Assembly: GCA_002437115.1 (NCBI GenBank)
Contig: DJOD01000065.1
Coordinates: 1 to 33,338, forward strand
From: Prevotella sp. UBA6447
Lineage (GTDB): Bacteria; Bacteroidota; Bacteroidia; Bacteroidales; Bacteroidaceae
Direction of reading: 5' to 3'
Length of the DNA stretch: 33,338 nt
Made by a program: the position numbers and the translations under genes. Positions 30,985-33,338 of the stretch are shown here, one piece after another (the stretch's first letter is position 1; each line of letters begins with the position of its first letter). Under the pieces are notes generated by a model. The model was not told the origin of the DNA and did no database searches. It worked only from the letters and a program-made list of their open reading frames with translations.

Positions 30985-33237
30985 ATGGCAGAACTTCCAA
31001 ACCTTGTCAAAGACTTGGCGCTCATTCTGGTGGTGGCCGGCGTGGTGACGCTCCTTTTCAAGCGGCTCAAGCAGCCGCTCGTGCTGGGCTACATCGTTGC
31101 CGGGTTCCTGGTGTCACCCCATATGCCTTATACCATGTCGGTGGTCGACAAGGGCGACATCCACACCTGGGCCGACATCGGTGTCATGTTCCTGCTCTTT
31201 GCGTTGGGACTTGAATTCTCAGTCAAGAAAATTCTCAAGATGGGCATGGCTCCTGTCATTGCGGCCGTGTGCATCATTTTTTTCATGCTCATGTTGGGCA
31301 TGGGCGTGGGCAATGCATTTGGCTGGGGGCGCATGGACTGCATCTTCCTCGGTGGCATGGTGGCCATGTCGTCAACCACCATCATCTACAAGGCGTTTGA
31401 TGACATGGGCTTATTGCAGCAGTCGTTCGCACGGCTTGTCATGAGTGTGCTCATCCTGGAAGACATCTTGGCCATCGTCATGATGGTCATGCTGTCGGCC
31501 ATCGCGAGTGGCAGCGATCCCGATGGCGGGCAGATGATAGGGTCGCTGGTGCGCATAGGCTTCTTCCTTGTGCTCTGGTTTGTGGTGGGACTTTATGTCG
31601 TGCCAACGTTTCTTCGCGCCACGCGCAAGCTCATGACCGACGAGACGTTGGTCATCGTGGCACTTGGCCTCTGCTGTGCCATGGCCTGGATTTCCACCGC
31701 CGTGGGCTTCAGCTCGGCCTTCGGGGCATTTGTCATGGGCAGTGTGTTGGCCGAGACGGTGGAGGTAGAGCGCATCGAACGCGTCGTGGAACCCGTGAAA
31801 AATCTCTTCGGAGCCATCTTCTTCGTCTCGGTGGGCATGCTGGTGGATCCCGAAGTGCTGGTCACCTATGCCTTGCCCATCGTGGCCTTGGTGTTGGCCA
31901 TCCTAATCGGACAGGCTGTGCTCGGCACCTTCAGCTACATGCTCAGCGGGCAGCCGCTCCGCACGGCCATGCGTTGCGGATTCTCCATGGCCCAAGTGGG
32001 CGAGTTTGCGTTCATCATCGCCTCGTTGGGGATGTCACTCCATGTCATCAGCGAGTTTGTCTATCCGGTCATCGTGGCTGTGAGTGTCATCACCACGTTC
32101 CTCACACCTTATATGATAAGGGCTGCAGAGCCCGCTTTCAGAGTGGTGGAGCGTAGCCTGCCCCGCAGGTGGCACCGCCGCCTGGAACACATGGGCGTGG
32201 CACACCAGGCCACGTCCGTTGAGCAGAGCTTGTGGAAACGACTGTTCAAGAAGATGGGGGCAAACACAGTGGTGTATACCATTCTCTGTGTGGCCGTCAC
32301 TACCGTCATGCTCACTTTTGTGCTGCCGTTCATGCGTCACCTGCTTCCCCACTGGTGGGCTAATGGCGTGACGGGCATGCTGGCCGTGCTGTGCCTGTCG
32401 CCGTTCATGCGTGCGCTGGTCATGAAGAACAACCGCAGCGATGAGTTTCGCGCGCTGTGGACAGAGAGCCGGCTTAACCGTCTGCCGCTCATTTTCACCA
32501 TCTTGGTGAGGGGAACAATAGCTACCGCCATTCTGTTTTACATCTGCAACTACTTGGCTCGCTTCGCCAATGCTTTGGTGATTACCATTGCCTTGGTGGC
32601 CATCGTTCTCATGGTGCTGTCGCGCAAGCTGAAGAAGCAGAGCATCACCATGGAAAGACGGTTCGTACAAAACCTTCATTCGCGCGACATTGCCGCTCAA
32701 GTGAGCGGAAGGCGCAGGCCCCTGTTCGAGGGAAAGCTGATTGACCGCGACATCCACATTGGCGATTTTGACATTCCCGAGGACTCGCGGATGGCAGGGC
32801 AGACGCTTGCCAACCTGAGGCTTTCAACCCGGTTTGGCGTGTATGTCAGCAGCGTGTTGCGTGGCAGCCAGCGCATCAACATACCAGGTGGAGATGCCAT
32901 AGTCTTTCCGGGCGACAGGCTGCAGGTGATAGGCAACGACGAGCAGTTGCAGGCTTTTGGAACGGCACTCAAGGAAGACCTTGTGCCCGAAGACCCCAAT
33001 ATCGAGGAACGTGAGATGAAACTGCAGAAGTTGAAGTTGTCTGCACGCTGTCCTTTCATCGGAAAGTCGTTGTCGGAGAGTGGCATAAGGAGCCAGTTCA
33101 ACTGTATGCTGGTGGGCGTGGAAGGTGGACAACACGACCTGACGATGATTGACCCGTCGAGAAAGTTTAAGCAGGGAGACATCATTTGGGTGGTGGGCGA
33201 ACGCCAGTCTATCAGAGACTTGCTGGAGGCTAACTAA
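30985..33237 (+). CDS. CPA2-family cation:proton antiporter with two RCK_C domains
   Basis: This 750-residue inner-membrane protein. Residues about 8-390 are a Na+/H+ exchanger (KefB-like) domain of about twelve helices. Recognisable are KQPLVLGYIVAGFLVSP, FLLFALGLEFS, the MSSTTIIYKAF segment and the buried LEDILAIVMM acidic pair. An unusual block of about four more helices follows (about 425-570). Two RCK_C (TrkA-C) domains complete it (about 590-665 and 680-750) without the NAD-binding RCK_N of classical Kef proteins. It probably exchanges K+ or Na+ for H+ in pH or osmotic homeostasis, gated by a cytoplasmic ligand. No quinone reductase ancillary gene is adjacent. No TAnnTTTG promoter is seen in the 60 nt upstream of the ATG. 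Confidence 0.88.
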   Translation: MAELPNLVKDLALILVVAGVVTLLFKRLKQPLVLGYIVAGFLVSPHMPYTMSVVDKGDIHTWADIGVMFLLFALGLEFSVKKILKMGMAPVIAAVCIIFFMLMLGMGVGNAFGWGRMDCIFLGGMVAMSSTTIIYKAFDDMGLLQQSFARLVMSVLILEDILAIVMMVMLSAIASGSDPDGGQMIGSLVRIGFFLVLWFVVGLYVVPTFLRATRKLMTDETLVIVALGLCCAMAWISTAVGFSSAFGAFVMGSVLAETVEVERIERVVEPVKNLFGAIFFVSVGMLVDPEVLVTYALPIVALVLAILIGQAVLGTFSYMLSGQPLRTAMRCGFSMAQVGEFAFIIASLGMSLHVISEFVYPVIVAVSVITTFLTPYMIRAAEPAFRVVERSLPRRWHRRLEHMGVAHQATSVEQSLWKRLFKKMGANTVVYTILCVAVTTVMLTFVLPFMRHLLPHWWANGVTGMLAVLCLSPFMRALVMKNNRSDEFRALWTESRLNRLPLIFTILVRGTIATAILFYICNYLARFANALVITIALVAIVLMVLSRKLKKQSITMERRFVQNLHSRDIAAQVSGRRRPLFEGKLIDRDIHIGDFDIPEDSRMAGQTLANLRLSTRFGVYVSSVLRGSQRINIPGGDAIVFPGDRLQVIGNDEQLQAFGTALKEDLVPEDPNIEEREMKLQKLKLSARCPFIGKSLSESGIRSQFNCMLVGVEGGQHDLTMIDPSRKFKQGDIIWVVGERQSIRDLLEAN

Positions 33238-33338
33238 CCAACGGCTTTCCATGTGGATGTCCATGAGGTCGTTTTTTGCTGTAAGGGGTGGCAATGGCTT
33301 GATAAATGGCTCCCTTCCAAAAGCCCCATCTCTCTAAG
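33238..33338. other. Right end of window, no supported feature
   Basis: The 101 nt after the antiporter stop contain no gene start, hairpin with U-tract or promoter that I can support. The next gene lies beyond the window. Confidence 0.5.

Overview
The window looks like ordinary chromosome from a Bacteroidota bacterium, most likely a Prevotella-type member of the Bacteroidales. The evidence is the promoter style (a TAnnTTTG -7 box with a TTTG or TTG element 19-21 nt upstream, found before at least eight genes), the lack of clear Shine-Dalgarno sites, and family features such as a lysyl-tRNA synthetase with a C-terminal extension, M20 di/tripeptidases and a GH89 enzyme. No transposase, integrase, CRISPR array or phage gene was found. 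Most of the window is housekeeping genes; the unusual material lies in the intergenic regions and in a few accessory genes.

Layout. (1) 1-2,200: a glycosyltransferase-14/methyltransferase gene broken by one in-frame TGA, followed by a small Gly/Ser/Asn-rich protein. It is driven by a clear promoter with a leader of four small hairpins. (2) 2,260-6,060, minus strand: CorA-type ion transporter, PepD dipeptidase and a flippase-like membrane protein. (3) 6,160-6,630: a compact independent unit with a cluster of CRP/FNR-like dyads, a strong promoter, a leader with GNRA-type hairpins, a 32-residue membrane peptide and a strong terminator. (4) 7,200-9,690: rsmA, then frr-rsgA. (5) 9,690-10,100: remnants of decayed genes. 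(6) 10,224-13,445: an EamA transporter convergent with an SPFH / ribbon-helix-helix / membrane-protein operon. (7) 13,560-13,650: an AT-rich array of a 9-bp motif at exact 21-bp spacing. (8) 13,829-18,966: lysS, gpsA, pgi and a HAD phosphatase. (9) 19,151-20,083: a secreted or periplasmic protein. (10) 20,206-24,537, minus: AspT/YidE-type transporter, ThrE-type exporter and mnmA. (11) 24,707-28,841, minus: outer-membrane barrel, GH89 alpha-N-acetylglucosaminidase and an HGSNAT-like acetyltransferase. (12) 29,488-33,237: tRNA-Arg(CCG) directly ahead of pepT, then a CPA2-type cation/proton antiporter.

How the genes fit together. Translation and RNA modification are well represented (rsmA, frr, rsgA, lysS, mnmA, tRNA-Arg), as are peptide use (pepD, pepT) with possible amino-acid export (AspT-like, ThrE-like), and central carbon and lipid precursors (pgi, gpsA). 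The GH89/HGSNAT pair matches two consecutive enzymes of animal lysosomal heparan sulfate breakdown and suggests alpha-linked glucosamine/GlcNAc glycan use. The strongest candidates for something undescribed are the peptide unit at 6.16-6.63 kb, the 21-bp-phased array at 13.6 kb, and diverged repeat modules shared by the 6.7-7.1 kb and 29.0-29.3 kb intergenic regions.
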